Source: Cryptomeria japonica (lineage: Eukaryota > Streptophyta > Pinopsida > Cupressales > Cupressaceae). Taken from it: 64,000 bases of DNA. Location of the stretch: the NCBI RefSeq assembly GCF_030272615.1, contig NC_081411.1, forward strand, positions 40,787,140 through 40,851,139, in the 5' to 3' direction. Shown here in pieces: positions 61,747 through 64,000 of this stretch. How positions within the stretch are numbered: position 1 is the first letter of the stretch; each line of letters opens with the position of its first letter. The notes under the pieces were generated by a model. That model was not told the origin of the DNA and searched no databases. It was given only the letters and a program-made list of their open reading frames with translations. A program made the translations under genes and the position numbers.

Positions 61747-63639
61747 TTTTCTCGCTACATCATGTTCCATCGACATAATGTTTCTCGATGATCTTTTGAC
61801 CAATCACTTCATTGGGCATTAAGGAGACTTAAAATGACACATCCGAACTCCTTTAGCTATGCCGGTGATCTTTCTTCGTTATAACCTTTGCCGATGCACT
61901 TTTATCCTTGGTTGTGTTTATCGGGATAAGGCTTACAAATAGCCTCAATGACTTTCGGCAAGACAATATTTTTCCTATGCTGCAAGTGCATGTTTTGTGG
62001 ATGATCATAATCGGTATATGTTTCTTCGATCTACCTGACTTCCTTGGCTCCTTGGCAATTGATGTAGAGTGATTTGTCTCTCACCGGTTTATTCTACCTT
62101 GTCTAGGTATCTCCTCTAAGCTACAAAAAGAACCATCCAATTATTCTACACATCACACCCTCCAAGGGTTTGCAAGACTTACCCTCTTTGACCTTCCCAA
62201 GGTCCTTAGGCTAGGATGAGAACTTGTTGTTTTGTGAGTTCCATTTCCTTGGGTAGGAGACCTTGTTTTCCCACTCCCTTTCACACTCAACCGGAGAGTT
62301 CAACACCTCTACCATAGGATCTTCATTCCCCACACTATAGACATAAGGATGGGTGGTTTTGGATAGATTCCCAACCCTCCTCCTTGCTCAAGAGCTTTTT
62401 CAGTTACTAGTTTGGTGTTTTACAAACAAACTACACTTTTAGGTCTAACTGAAGACCTAATTCTAGTAGCCCTGTCAGCGGGGTAATCTGCATCTAACTG
62501 CTAAAATTCCTTAACAACCCTATGAAATATTTTACATTCCAGACACCCTTTTGGGGGTTTACATACAATATTCCAAAACCAGAGGTGGGTTTGGTCATTA
62601 ACATATCTAACCCTTACCAGTTAATTAGACCCAATTGCCCCTTTCTAGGCCTAAAAAGTAGGGATTGGTTAAAACTCCTTCACTAGTCTGATTGCCTTTG
62701 TGAACTGATGTTGATTTAACATCTGTACCTCCACATGGTATTCCAATCCAATCATACTTCACCTCCACCCACCGGATTCACCCAATGAGGGCCTGTCATT
62801 CATGACTCCTAATGCTTGCCAACTCAACGTACCAAGCCTAGGGTATGGTGGCAAATATTTGGTTTAACTTCCCCTGACTCAAAACTAGAAAGAAAACACA
62901 TAACAACTTAACATTCCACAAAGTTTCAAAGAGGATATCCACCATGGAATGTTAGGTTGGAGCCATTTTGGTCTCAAATCCCTGGTTTTTAGGACCTTTG
63001 AACCCGCCTGCAACAAAAAGAAGTTTATTCATAAATTACAACACTTCAAGACTCCAAAGACACCAGTCTAAAAATCCATGACCCTGTTTTGGGAATCTCA
63101 ATCCATACAAACTTGCAAAGAATAGGCGATAACTCATAAAAACACACCAAATGAGAAACCAAATTAGTTTTATTTACCTCAGATATTCAACAACCTTCAA
63201 CAACTGATTATCATAAGCCTTTTCAAGCCTTATACTAGCCTTGGAATAGTTACACACGCTCACAACCAATTGTGACAACCAACTAACCGTTTGTGTATGA
63301 AAATGTTACAAAGTTGCTATGGGCAACTTTTGCAATTTGTTGCATAGGTGAGCAACTTTGCTCAAACCCAAACTTGGTCACTTTAAAATGACTCATATGA
63401 TCTTAACAAAATCAAAACAACATCAACCAACCTTCATTAACCCAAAAACAACTTATCCTATTAAGTGCTCTACCTGGAACCCTTAAGAGCTCACATGCTA
63501 GCATTGGTCAAAAAAAGACTCTTAGGGTCCTTACAATAATTTGAGCACACACTCAATGGGCTTTTGGCCTTATTACAAAACTAAAAAAATGTTTCCAACA
63601 TCCTAGAAACAAAGTTACCAAAATTTGCTCAATGCCCCT
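61747..63639. other. Unassigned stretch with a dispersed repeat and a possible LTR
   Basis: 61850-62060 is a diverged copy of 50690-50880 (GGGATAAG, CATGTTTTGTGGATG / CATTTTGTTGATGG, TCGGTRTAT). On the minus strand 63535-63009 begins TGTAAGGACC and ends TTGTTGCA, which could be a 527-base LTR of the gypsy element at the right edge. No PPT or second copy was seen. Confidence 0.3.
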
Positions 63640-64000
63640 GCACCATACTTCCAGGGTAGGAAGAACTCAAGTCCCTTGAGTGGATAGGGCTTGAATAGTG
63701 GCTCCATGCTGAAGTATATCTCCTTCATACATTCGTGTAGCTTCAAATTCAGGGAGAATTGTCCATTTAACCAAGTAATCGCTATAGACTCCTTTCCTAG
63801 TCCTTTTGACAACCTTGGAATCCAAAATGCAATCCAATGTCACCAGTTGACTTGGTGGTAGGTCTTGTATCCAATCTAAATCTTTAGTAGCAATAGACTC
63901 TTCTTGATTTGCAGCTGACTCAGTTCCCTTATAGTGGAACAAATTACATACATTAAAGAGTGGCGATATACCCAAGTTTGGTGGTAGCTCCACCTCATAG
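63640..64000 (-). pseudogene. Gypsy integrase C-terminus with chromodomain, cut by window edge
   Basis: Minus strand: ELPPNLGISPLFNVCNLFHY (integrase SH3-like end) is followed by LDCILDSKVVKRTRKG and YSDYLVKWTILPEFEATRM (chromodomain with its WK strand). GAGALSKFW closes the trace. The frame is open to the window edge on the right. Chromodomain integrases tether insertion to marked chromatin. The pattern resembles the Reina/Tekay side of chromoviruses, distinct in sequence from the 35870 element. Confidence 0.75.

Noticed and set aside
63009-63535. LTR of the right-edge gypsy element as a firm call
   Set aside because: TG/CA ends and position fit, but no polypurine tract, TSD or second copy was found.

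Overview
This 64 kb window looks like intergenic DNA of a large plant nuclear genome, most likely a gymnosperm. That is inference from long, old, heavily nested LTR retrotransposons, decayed coding frames and the absence of any intact host gene. I see no rRNA or tRNA gene, CRISPR array, organelle insert or bacterial-style operon. Nearly every coding trace is a retroelement relic or a captured gene fragment, and all carry stops or frameshifts.

Layout. 1-2318: 3' end and 3' LTR of a Ty3/gypsy (Tat/Ogre-like) element, 'Z'. 4520-15938: a second element of that group, 'A', with a truncated 5' LTR, gag, protease, an integrase tail but no RT/RNase H/integrase core, and an antisense plant mobile domain (PMD) pseudogene with its own promoter-like box and intron. 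18310-21951 (-): a 1.2-kcodon ORF of unknown family ('X1'), apparently ending at an LTR. 23223-26155: gypsy gag-protease-RT. It runs directly into a second long unknown ORF, 'X2' (26156-29510), followed by a polypurine tract and LTR 'B0'. 31561-33181: solo LTR 'C' with a target-site duplication (TSD).

35870-50109: a minus-strand chromovirus-type gypsy element whose RT segment is inverted. That RT is split by solo LTR B1, which is split by solo LTR B2, which is split by a full-length Ty1/copia element (39691-47396). 51000-52780: tandem fragments of an SPT6-like transcription elongation factor gene. 54777-55640 (-): C-terminal part of a third X-type ORF ('X3'). 55651-61746: a second copia element (-). 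63640-64000: end of another gypsy integrase with a chromodomain-like tail.

The most interesting material is (i) the antisense PMD transcription unit carried by two related gypsy elements, with TATA-like box, first exon, GTAAGT donor and repeat-filled intron in matching positions; (ii) the X1/X2/X3 accessory ORFs, which sit just before 3' LTRs and combine a helical N-terminal region, basic nuclear-localisation-like stretches and a coiled-coil C-terminus; (iii) a tRNA T-arm-like hairpin shared by LTRs of otherwise different families; and (iv) stacked PPT/LTR-start junctions in two copia families. All translations, alignments and identities were done by eye; no database search was run.
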